This document shows positions 34,042 to 41,968 of a stretch of 64,000 nucleotides of DNA, in pieces (the first letter of the stretch is position 1; each line of letters starts with the position of its first letter). Source of the stretch: Collimonas arenae (lineage in GTDB: Bacteria > Pseudomonadota > Gammaproteobacteria > Burkholderiales > Burkholderiaceae_D). Both the position numbers and the translations under genes were made by a program. The stretch covers positions 1,426,001 through 1,490,000 of the forward strand of contig NZ_CP009962.1 of NCBI RefSeq assembly GCF_000786695.1, written 5' to 3'. The notes under the pieces were generated by a model. It was not told where the DNA came from and made no database searches. It saw nothing but the letters and a program-made list of their open reading frames with translations.

Positions 34042-35322
34042 TTACGGCTGGCGGCTTTGGATTGCGCTCGCGTGGCGTAAGGTCAGTCGCCAGAATATCA
34101 TTGCGACAAGGCTGACAGCCGCACCGAGCAGGCAGACGCCGGTCCAGCCCGCCGCAGCGTACATGCTGGTCGACAGGATTGCCCCAGCGCCGCTGCCGAC
34201 TGTATAAAACAGCATATAGCAGGCAACCAGGCGGCTATGTGCTGCAGGCTGGCTCTGGAAAATCATGCTTTGATTGGTGACATGGATTGCTTGTCCGCCC
34301 AGGTCCAGCAGCACGATGCCCAGTACCAGCATCCACAAGCTGTAAGGCAGCAACGCCAGCGCCAGCCACGACAGCAGCATTAGCGCCAGGGCGGCGCCGG
34401 TGGTGCGCTGGCCATGGCCGCGATCCGCCCACTGGCCCGCGCGCGCCGCAGCCAGCGCGCCAAGCACGCCGACCAGGCCAAAGGCGCCGATCGCGGTATG
34501 AGAGAAAGAATAGGGCGGGGCGCTCAAAGGTAATACCAGCGCGCTCCAGAAGATGCTGAAAGCGGCAAACATCAACATGGCGATCACGCCGCGGATTTGC
34601 AGCACGCGTTCATTTGCCAGCATGACAAACATGGAGCCCAGCAGCCTGAAATAGGGAATGCGCTGGCTTGGCGTTGCCGACAGGGGCAATACTCGCCACA
34701 AAACCAGCAGCATCAACGATGTTATGGCCGCAGATGCAAAATAGATGGCGCGCCAGCCGGACAAATCCGCCGCCACCCCGGCTACGGTTCGCCCCAACAA
34801 CAATCCGATGACCACGCCGCTTTGCGCTACACCGACCACGCGACCGCGCTCTGTCGGTGCTGCCGCGCTTGCCGCATAGGCAATCAAACCTTGCGTCATG
34901 GCGGTTCCAAGCAAGCCCACACCCAGCATGCCTGCCAGCAGAGCGGCAGGAGAGGAGCTCATGGCTATTGCTATCAATACGGTACACAGCAGGATAAGTT
35001 GCGCAATGATCAGGCGGCGTCGGTTCATCAGGTCGCCCAACGGAACGATAAATAGCAATGCCAGCGCGCAGCCGATCTGGGTCGCAGTAATGACGAAGCC
35101 TATCGAGGCCTGGTTAAAGCCGAAGTCTGTAGCCAGCATATCCAGCAGCGGCTGTGCATAGTAAATGTTCGCCACGCTCAAGGCACAGGCGATGGCAAAC
35201 AGCAGCACCAGCCCGTTATTCAGCGTTGGCGGCAAAGCATGGTTGACGGCTGGGATTCCCGCCAAGCTCGGCTCCAGGCTGTCGTGCTGGCCGGAACGCC
35301 GATGAAGTATCTGGTGCGCCAT
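34042..35322 (-). CDS. MFS transporter
   Basis: A 426-aa MFS protein with about 12 helices. Characteristic strings are ANIYYAQPLLDMLATDFG in helix 1 and GDLMNRRRLI in loop 2-3, as in YgaY/YnfM-like putative drug exporters. It is divergent from an HxlR gene with a shared long inverted repeat between them, so it is likely repressed by that regulator. It is convergent with the membrane protein gene (2-bp gap). Confidence 0.88.
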   Translation of the reverse strand: MAHQILHRRSGQHDSLEPSLAGIPAVNHALPPTLNNGLVLLFAIACALSVANIYYAQPLLDMLATDFGFNQASIGFVITATQIGCALALLFIVPLGDLMNRRRLIIAQLILLCTVLIAIAMSSSPAALLAGMLGVGLLGTAMTQGLIAYAASAAAPTERGRVVGVAQSGVVIGLLLGRTVAGVAADLSGWRAIYFASAAITSLMLLVLWRVLPLSATPSQRIPYFRLLGSMFVMLANERVLQIRGVIAMLMFAAFSIFWSALVLPLSAPPYSFSHTAIGAFGLVGVLGALAAARAGQWADRGHGQRTTGAALALMLLSWLALALLPYSLWMLVLGIVLLDLGGQAIHVTNQSMIFQSQPAAHSRLVACYMLFYTVGSGAGAILSTSMYAAAGWTGVCLLGAAVSLVAMIFWRLTLRHASAIQSRQP

Positions 35323-35344
35323 AATTAGTCCCTTTTTGAAGCTA

Positions 35345-35396
35345 GTTGCAAATTAAAACCAATTGAAGTTTATGTTTTCTGGTTTTAAAATGCAAC
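35345..35396. promoter_or_regulatory. Long inverted repeat, candidate HxlR operator
   Basis: Arms GTTGCAAATTAAAACCA (35345-35361) and TGGTTTTAAAATGCAAC (35380-35396) are complementary at 15 of 17 positions with an 18-bp spacer. It lies between the divergent MFS and HxlR starts and probably overlaps one or both promoters. Confidence 0.62.
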
Positions 35397-35429
35397 CGAA
35401 ATATCAACGGGACTGCACGCAAGGAAGCC

Positions 35430-35888
35430 ATGGCCAAGAGAAAGAGTTTAAAAGGCGACAATTGTCCGGTAGCCAGGTCGCTGGACGTAGTCGGCGACCG
35501 TTGGTCGCTATTGATCATCCGCGATGCGTTCGACGGCATGCGCCGCTTCGGCGAATTCCAGAAGAGCCTTGGTGTGGCGCGCAATATCCTGGCCGACCGT
35601 TTGCAAACCTTGGTGGCCGAGAACATTCTTGAAGTTGCTCCGGCCTCTGACGGCACGTCCTACCAAGAATATCTGCTGACTGCCAAAGGCGAGGGACTAT
35701 TCATGGTGGTGGTGGGTTTGCGGCAGTGGGGTGAACAATATCTGTTCAGCAAAGGCGAAGCGCACTCCATGTTGGTAGAGAGTCGTAGCGGAAAACCGGT
35801 CCAGAACATGGAGTTGCATTCGCACGATGGCCGTTTGCTTGGGCCGGAAGATACTGAGGTGCGCAAGGTCGGTAGCGGTCAAGCCTGA
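35430..35888 (+). CDS. HxlR-family transcriptional regulator
   Basis: A 152-aa protein with an HxlR-type winged helix in residues about 8-105: CPVARSLDVVGDRWSLLIIRDAF at the start (the family Cys is present), then FGEFQKSLGVARNILADRLQTLVAENIL and the wing YLLTAKG. The single conserved Cys suggests aldehyde or electrophile sensing, as in some members (inference). Divergent from an MFS exporter. Confidence 0.92.
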   Translation: MAKRKSLKGDNCPVARSLDVVGDRWSLLIIRDAFDGMRRFGEFQKSLGVARNILADRLQTLVAENILEVAPASDGTSYQEYLLTAKGEGLFMVVVGLRQWGEQYLFSKGEAHSMLVESRSGKPVQNMELHSHDGRLLGPEDTEVRKVGSGQA

Positions 35889-35914
35889 CCGCAGCCGCAG
35901 CTGTAAAAACGAGA

Positions 35915-35962
35915 ACGGGATACAAGTTGCGCTTCGCAGCGCTTCTTGTATCCCGTTTTTTG
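35915..35962. terminator. Bidirectional terminator after HxlR and peptide-transporter genes
   Basis: AACGGGATACAAG (35915-35927) pairs with CTTGTATCCCGTT (35946-35958) around an inner GCGCTTCGCAGCGC hairpin, followed by T's. It lies between convergent gene ends and closes both units. Confidence 0.92.
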
Positions 35963-35986
35963 GCCTCAGGCAGAGGTTGGTTTTAC

Positions 35987-37705
35987 CTAGTTCTGCAAAC
36001 CGCGCGGAATTGCACTCAGCAACTGGCGCGTGTAGGCATGGGTAGGGTTGTGATACAGCTCATCCGAGTTGGCCAATTCCACCACTTTACCCTGATGCAT
36101 CACCATCACCTGATCGGCCAGGTATTTGACTACCGACAAATCATGCGAGATGAAGACGTAGCTCATGCCGAATTCTTCCTGCAAGTCTTGCAGCAGGTTC
36201 AGCACCTGCGCCTGGACAGAAACGTCCAGCGCCGATACCGACTCGTCGCACACCAGGATTTCCGGACGCAAGGTCAGGCAACGGGCAATCGCGATCCGTT
36301 GCCGCTGGCCGCCGGAGAATTCGTGCGGATAGCGATGATAGGCCTGTTGCGGCAAGCCGACCTTTTGCAGCAATTGCATCGCCATTTCGGTGCGCTCTTC
36401 ATCGTTGCTGCCGATCTGGTGAATCCGCATCGGTTCCAGCAAGATCTGGCCGATGGTGAAACGCGGATTGAGCGACGCGTACGGGTTCTGGAAAATGATC
36501 TGGATGCGGCGCTTGTAGGCCATGAAATCCTTGTTGGACATGCCGATGATGTCCTTGCCCTCGAACAGCGCCTGTCCTGCCGTGGCCTGGTGCAAGCGCA
36601 TCAGGGTCAGGCCGACGGTGGTCTTGCCGGAGCCGGATTCGCCGACCACGCCCAGGGTTTTGCCGCGCGCCAGCTTGAACGAGACGTCTTGCACCGCCTT
36701 GAATTCCTTGCGGCCGAACAAGCCTTCCCGGAAGTAAAAGCTTTTGCCCAGATTGCGCACGTCCAGCAAGGTATCTTCCTGGCCGCTGCAACCGCGGGTG
36801 CGCTCGCGCAGATCGAGGTCGGCGCCGTTATGACCGTTCATGTAATCGCTGATGACCGGCAAGCGCCATGGGCGTGTATCGAGTGAAGGACGGCACATCA
36901 GCAGGGCCTTGGTGTACGGGTCTTGCGGTGCTTCAAAGATTTGCCGCACGTCGCCTTTTTCACGCACTTCGCCATGACGCATCACGATGACTTCGTCCGC
37001 GATTTCGCCCACCAGCGCCAGGTCATGGGTAATGAACAGCACCGACATCTTGTGGCGTTTGCGCAGCGCTTCGATGAGGTCGATGATCTGCTTCTGGATC
37101 GTGACGTCGAGCGCGGTGGTTGGTTCATCGGCAATCAGCAGCTTCGGCTCGCAAGCGATCGCCATGGCGATCATCACGCGTTGCTGCTGGCCGCCCGACA
37201 TTTGGCTTGGGTAGGCATCGATCTTGGTGGCCGGCGAAGGAATTCCGACTTCCTCCAGCAGCGCAATCGCGCGGGCCCGTGCCTGCTTGGGGTTCATGCC
37301 CATATGCAGTTGCAGCACTTCGCCGATCTGGAAGCCGACCGTGAAGACTGGATTGAGCGAGGTCATCGGCTCCTGGAAAATCATCGAGATTTCCTTGCCG
37401 CACATGTCGCGCCGTTCTTCCAGCGACATGGCTAGCAGGTTGCGGCCTTCGAACTCGATCACGCTGGTAGGCGCGATGCTGGAGTTATCCTTTGGCAGCA
37501 GACCCATCACCGCCAGCGAGCTGACCGACTTGCCGCTGCCGGATTCGCCGACCAGCGCCACGGTGGTGTTGCGCGGAATGTCGAAGGAGATGCCCTTGAC
37601 GGTTTCCACCATGGTTTTTTTGTCGCTGCGGAAACTGACGCGCAGGTCGCGCACGCGCAGTAGCGGCTGTGCGTTGTCTTGTTGGTTTTGGTTAGTAGAA
37701 TCCAT
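35987..37705 (-). CDS. Peptide ABC transporter, fused double ATP-binding protein
   Basis: A 572-aa cytoplasmic protein made of two ABC ATPase domains, like YejF or GsiA. Domain 1 has Walker A GESGSGKS (about residue 53), signature SGGQQQR and Walker B LLIADEP; domain 2 has GESGSGKT (about 365), SGGQRQR and ILVCDES. Each domain ends with an oligopeptide-type C-terminal extension. It energises uptake through the two permeases encoded just upstream, 8 bp away. Last gene of the operon. Confidence 0.95.
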   Translation of the reverse strand: MDSTNQNQQDNAQPLLRVRDLRVSFRSDKKTMVETVKGISFDIPRNTTVALVGESGSGKSVSSLAVMGLLPKDNSSIAPTSVIEFEGRNLLAMSLEERRDMCGKEISMIFQEPMTSLNPVFTVGFQIGEVLQLHMGMNPKQARARAIALLEEVGIPSPATKIDAYPSQMSGGQQQRVMIAMAIACEPKLLIADEPTTALDVTIQKQIIDLIEALRKRHKMSVLFITHDLALVGEIADEVIVMRHGEVREKGDVRQIFEAPQDPYTKALLMCRPSLDTRPWRLPVISDYMNGHNGADLDLRERTRGCSGQEDTLLDVRNLGKSFYFREGLFGRKEFKAVQDVSFKLARGKTLGVVGESGSGKTTVGLTLMRLHQATAGQALFEGKDIIGMSNKDFMAYKRRIQIIFQNPYASLNPRFTIGQILLEPMRIHQIGSNDEERTEMAMQLLQKVGLPQQAYHRYPHEFSGGQRQRIAIARCLTLRPEILVCDESVSALDVSVQAQVLNLLQDLQEEFGMSYVFISHDLSVVKYLADQVMVMHQGKVVELANSDELYHNPTHAYTRQLLSAIPRGLQN

Positions 37706-37713
37706 GATGTTTC

Positions 37714-38895
37714 CTATTTCAGCTTCGGATCAAGGGCGTCGCGCAGCGCATCGGTGAACAGCGAGAAGGCCGTCACCAGGATCGCCATGGCGATACTCGC
37801 AGCAGCCAGCTGCCACCATTTGCCCAGAATTAATTCGTTTTGTGCTTCGTTCAGCATGCTGCCCCAGGAGACGACGCCGACCGGCACGCCGAAACCGAGG
37901 AAGCTCAAGATCACTTCCGACTTGATGAAGCCGACCACCGAAATCGACAACTGCACCAGCGAGACGTGACTGACGTTAGGGAAGATATGGCCGAACATCT
38001 TGCTCCAGTGGCTGGCGCCAATGGCATCCGCCGCCATCACGTATTCACGCGACTTGTGTTTCATGTATTCGGCGCGGATCAGGCGGTAGGTGCCGGTCCA
38101 GCCGGTCAGGCCGAGAATCAGCACGATTGCCGTCACGCCCTTTTGCTGCAGCACTGCGGCCACCGCCAGGATCAGCAACAAGTAAGGAATCGAGGTGAAG
38201 ATGCTGTAGAACCAGTTGAAAGCATCATCGATCCAGCCGCCGAAGTAACCGGATACTGCGCCGAAAATGGTGCCCAAGGCGACTGCCAGCAAAGCGGAAA
38301 CCAGGCCGACGATGATGGAAGTCTCCGCGCCCTTGATGGTTTTCTTGATGATGTCATGTCCCCATTTGTCGGCGCCGAACGGCAGCGTCTGTTTGCGGAT
38401 CAGGGTGGCGCTGGCGCCTTTCTTTGCCAGCTCGGCGCGGATTTCCGCCATTTCAGCGGCCAGTGGATCGGCAATGCCGTAGTCGTTGGCGACTACCGGC
38501 GGTGGCGCTGCCGCGGTGCCGCTCTTGCGCAGGTCGCGCAGGATGTCGCGCAGCGGATCGACCGGATTTTCAGGCGGGGGTGCTTCGACTACAGCATCGT
38601 TGTCGGAGAAGCCGCGTTCGGCGTCGGTTTGCGCTCCCATGAAGGTTGGCGGCGCATAGTTGACGCCGACTTCCTTCGACCAGTCGCTGGCGATCAGGCC
38701 GCTGGCAGACAGCGCCAGCATGACCAGGTACAGGCCGACTACGGCCAGCGCCGCCATCGCTACATGATCGGCGCGCAAACGGCGCCAGGCCAGGGCCCAC
38801 AGGCCGGGTGAATGGGCGCCGGTTGCGGCGGTATTGAGTGCTACTGTGGTTGCCGGCGCCGCTTGGGTAGGGGCCGAATGGATACTTTGAGTCAT
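37714..38895 (-). CDS. Peptide ABC transporter permease, DppC/OppC type, with an inserted hydrophilic region
   Basis: A 393-aa inner-membrane permease. The N-terminal cytoplasmic part and first helix are followed by a long insert (about residues 80-175; contains ENPVDPLRDILRDLRKSG and a Pro-rich piece), making it longer than typical OppC (about 300 aa). The insert probably faces the periplasm. The last 220 residues form the standard BPD permease domain, including GADKWGHDIIKKTIKGAE and the EAA-like loop EYVMAADAIGASHWSKMFGHIFPN. It lies 8 bp after the partner permease gene. Confidence 0.93.
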   Translation of the reverse strand: MTQSIHSAPTQAAPATTVALNTAATGAHSPGLWALAWRRLRADHVAMAALAVVGLYLVMLALSASGLIASDWSKEVGVNYAPPTFMGAQTDAERGFSDNDAVVEAPPPENPVDPLRDILRDLRKSGTAAAPPPVVANDYGIADPLAAEMAEIRAELAKKGASATLIRKQTLPFGADKWGHDIIKKTIKGAETSIIVGLVSALLAVALGTIFGAVSGYFGGWIDDAFNWFYSIFTSIPYLLLILAVAAVLQQKGVTAIVLILGLTGWTGTYRLIRAEYMKHKSREYVMAADAIGASHWSKMFGHIFPNVSHVSLVQLSISVVGFIKSEVILSFLGFGVPVGVVSWGSMLNEAQNELILGKWWQLAAASIAMAILVTAFSLFTDALRDALDPKLK

Positions 38896-38903
38896 GTCGG
38901 CTC

Positions 38904-39842
38904 CTACTTCAGTTGAACGCGTGGGTCGACAGCTTGGTACAGCAAGTCAGTCAACAGGTTGAATATCATGGTGGCGGCGGCGACATAAATCGTGATCGCC
39001 TTGATCACCGGGAAATCGCTGCGTTCAACAGCAAGAATCACTTCGCGGCCGATGCCAGGAATCGAGAAGAAGCGCTCGATCAGGAAGGCGCCGATCAGCA
39101 AGGCAGGCAGGTTCGACATGACGTTGGTGATGATAGGAATCGCAGCATTACGCAGTACATGCACCCACAGGATGCGACGTTCCTTGACACCCTTGGCGCG
39201 TGCGGTGCGGACGTAGTCCTGGTTGACTTCATCCAGCACGAAGGTGCGGTACAGGCGCAGACTAGGCGCGATACTCACCGCCAGCATGATCAGGATCGGC
39301 AGGAGAGAGTAGTGGAACAGGTTTTCGGTGAAATGGTTACCCCAGCCTTGCACCGGGAACATGCCAAGTTTGTAGGCGAACCAGTATTGGAACAGGATGA
39401 TGTAGACCAGGATACTGATCGACATGCCGACGGTGCAAGCCACCATCACCATGCGGTCAGTCTTGGAGCCGCGCACGAAGGCCACGGCCAGCGCCAGCGC
39501 CACCGCGATCAGGGTTTCCAGGATGGTCAGCGGGATCAGCACGGTCATGGAAGGACCGAGGCGGGTCAGGATGACGTTGGCCACCGATTCACCGGTACTC
39601 CAGCTGTTGCCGAAGTTGAAGGTGACGATCTGCTTGATGAAGATCCACAGCTGGATGTAGTACGGCTGGTCGATACCCAGCTGGGTACGGATATTGGCAA
39701 TCTGTTGCGGGTTGGACATCTTCCCGGCCAGGATGTAGGCCGGGTCGCCCCCGACCCAGTTGAACAGGAAAAATACCAGTACGATAACGCCGAGCATGGT
39801 CGGCAGCATTTGCCAGAGTCGGCGCAGGATATAAGCGGTCAT
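38904..39842 (-). CDS. Peptide ABC transporter permease, DppB/OppB type
   Basis: A 312-aa inner-membrane permease of usual length. It has the OppB N-terminus MTAYILRRLWQMLPTMLGV, a periplasmic loop with GGDPAYILAG, and the EAA motif DYVRTARAKGVKERRILWVHVLRNA. It is translated 8 bp upstream of the second permease and 19 bp after the M3 peptidase gene. Confidence 0.95.
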   Translation of the reverse strand: MTAYILRRLWQMLPTMLGVIVLVFFLFNWVGGDPAYILAGKMSNPQQIANIRTQLGIDQPYYIQLWIFIKQIVTFNFGNSWSTGESVANVILTRLGPSMTVLIPLTILETLIAVALALAVAFVRGSKTDRMVMVACTVGMSISILVYIILFQYWFAYKLGMFPVQGWGNHFTENLFHYSLLPILIMLAVSIAPSLRLYRTFVLDEVNQDYVRTARAKGVKERRILWVHVLRNAAIPIITNVMSNLPALLIGAFLIERFFSIPGIGREVILAVERSDFPVIKAITIYVAAATMIFNLLTDLLYQAVDPRVQLK

Positions 39843-39861
39843 GATGGTTCCTTAGTCAGGC

Positions 39862-41877
39862 TTAATGCAGGCGCTGGCCTGAGATTTCGTCAAAGAATGC
39901 CTTGCTGTTCGGCTCGCGGCCGAGGAAGCTGCTGACCATTTCGCCAGCTGGCTTTTCAGCACCGCGCGACAAGATGTCCTGGCGATACAGATGGCCGACT
40001 TCAGGGTTCATCAGCTTACCGTTATAACGCGACAGCATATCCAGCGCCAGCACTTCCGACCACATGTAGCCATAGTAGCCGGCTGCGTAGCCACCCATCA
40101 GATGGCCGAACTGGCCCGGGAATTCAGTACCGGGTACATAGCCCAGCGGCGTTGCGCCTTCCATTTGCTGCCAGACTGCCAACGGTTGTTCCTTGTCGGC
40201 TTTGTCGTTGTGGATGGTCATGTCGTAGCTCGCGTACAGCAACTGGCGCGCATAGCGTATGCCGCGGCCATAGTTGTGGGCAGCGGTCAGGCGCGCCAGC
40301 AAGGCGTCGTCGATCGTTGGGCAGGCGGTCTTGCAGAAGCCGGCCAGCAGGGTCAGCGATTCTTTGCGGCGAGCCCATTCTTCGTACATTTGCGAAGGTG
40401 CTTCGACGAAGTCGAGTTCGACGTTGGTGCCGGCTTGCGCCACATATTTGGTGTGCGACAACACGCCGTGCAAGACGTGGCCGAATTCATGCACCAGGGT
40501 TTCCAGTTCGTCGCTGTTCAAGCCGTTGCGATCCAGGTTGGTGACCAGGGTAGAGATCGGCGTGCGGTGGGCGAAGGTGCTGACGCCACGGGTGCCCCAG
40601 GCAGCGGCGTGGCCGTATTTGCCTTCGCGCGGATAGAGGTCGAGATAGATGCCGGCGATGCGTTCTTTGCTCTTGCTATCGATCACATCGTAGTACTGGA
40701 CTTCCGGATCCCAGACCGGTACTTCGACGCGCTTGAATTCAACGCCGTACAAGGCGCCGGAGACATGCAGGATCCAAGGGACGGCGGCTTCGCTAGGGAA
40801 GTATTTACGCAGTGCTTCCTGGTCGACGTTGTAACGTGCCTGCTTGATCTTCTGCTGCCAGTATTCTGCATCCCAGCGGTCCAGCTTGGTATCGGCCAGC
40901 GGCGTTTTCAGGGTTTCGGATTTGAAGACGCGCAGCTCTTCTATTTCCTTGCGTTCCAGCTGGGTGACAGCGGTTTGCACTTCCGTCAGGAATTTTTCCA
41001 CGGTTTGCGGATTCTTGACCATTCGTCGTCGGGTCACTAGGTCGGCATAGCTTGGCAAGCCGAACAGGCCGGCCATTTCGTGGCGCAGGTCCATCGCCTG
41101 TTTCAGGATGTCCAGGTTCTTTGGCGTACCGTGGTTGGTGAAGGCAATCTGGTAGCGGCGGCGGGCGTCGCTGTTGTCGGCAGATTCCATGAACGGCTTG
41201 TAATCCGGGTATTCGAATCCGAGCAGGTAGTTGCCTTTATCGTCGCGCTTGGCGCGGGCCAGATAAGCGGCAGGCATGCCTTGCAGTTCAGCCGGAGTGA
41301 ATGTGAGTTTCTGGTTGTTGTCGCGGATGTTGCGCGCGAATTCCTGGCTCAGCTCGCCCAGCTTGTCGAGGATTTCCTTCATGCGCGCACGCTTTTCCGG
41401 CGGCAGGGAAACGCCGGTGTCGTCAAAGCTGTAGAGGATATCCTGGCGCAGTTTTTGTTCGATCGGGTCGGTCGGCTGGATGGCTTTGAAGCGGGCGTAC
41501 AGCTTTTCGCTTTGCAGCAGGTCGGTGGCGAACTTGTTGGTTTCGATCAGGCAGGCTTCGGTGGTGCTGCGGACTTTTGCATCAGGCGAAACGTTGTTGA
41601 GGATGTCGACCGGGCCTTGCAGGTCTTCCAGTGCGATTTGCAGGTCGTTCCATTCGGTCAGCACTTTCTTGCTGTCTTTGGCATGCGCCGGCGGTAACTT
41701 CTCCAGCATGGTGACACGCTTGCGCAGGCCGTCCAGGGTGCTGCTGCAGAGAGTAGGGATTTCATCTGCCTTGAGCAGCGGAATCAACGGTCGTTGCGTA
41801 CCTTGGGCGATTGCCTGGTTCATCATCAGCGTGAAGAACGCTGTGGTGACCGGCAAGAAAAGTGATGATGTTTTCAT
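39862..41877 (-). CDS. Exported M3-family (thimet-like) oligopeptidase
   Basis: A 671-aa zinc metallopeptidase. The M3 signature is HEFGH (His463, Glu464, His467) in VHEFGHVLHG, with the third ligand Glu in the downstream ELDFVEAPSQMYEEW. Most bacterial M3 enzymes (OpdA, Dcp) lack signal peptides, but this one has a hydrophobic N-terminus ending NQAIAQ (about residues 1-25), which suggests a periplasmic enzyme that trims peptides before or during uptake. It sits inside the peptide transporter operon, between a substrate-binding protein and the first permease. Confidence 0.93.
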   Translation of the reverse strand: MKTSSLFLPVTTAFFTLMMNQAIAQGTQRPLIPLLKADEIPTLCSSTLDGLRKRVTMLEKLPPAHAKDSKKVLTEWNDLQIALEDLQGPVDILNNVSPDAKVRSTTEACLIETNKFATDLLQSEKLYARFKAIQPTDPIEQKLRQDILYSFDDTGVSLPPEKRARMKEILDKLGELSQEFARNIRDNNQKLTFTPAELQGMPAAYLARAKRDDKGNYLLGFEYPDYKPFMESADNSDARRRYQIAFTNHGTPKNLDILKQAMDLRHEMAGLFGLPSYADLVTRRRMVKNPQTVEKFLTEVQTAVTQLERKEIEELRVFKSETLKTPLADTKLDRWDAEYWQQKIKQARYNVDQEALRKYFPSEAAVPWILHVSGALYGVEFKRVEVPVWDPEVQYYDVIDSKSKERIAGIYLDLYPREGKYGHAAAWGTRGVSTFAHRTPISTLVTNLDRNGLNSDELETLVHEFGHVLHGVLSHTKYVAQAGTNVELDFVEAPSQMYEEWARRKESLTLLAGFCKTACPTIDDALLARLTAAHNYGRGIRYARQLLYASYDMTIHNDKADKEQPLAVWQQMEGATPLGYVPGTEFPGQFGHLMGGYAAGYYGYMWSEVLALDMLSRYNGKLMNPEVGHLYRQDILSRGAEKPAGEMVSSFLGREPNSKAFFDEISGQRLH

Positions 41878-41968
41878 GCATTACCTCAAATAGGGGCTCG
41901 GTAAAAATTAACGGTTATCGGATAAGCGGGCGGGCGACTGTCCCGCCCCGCAGTGTTTTCGCTGTGTT

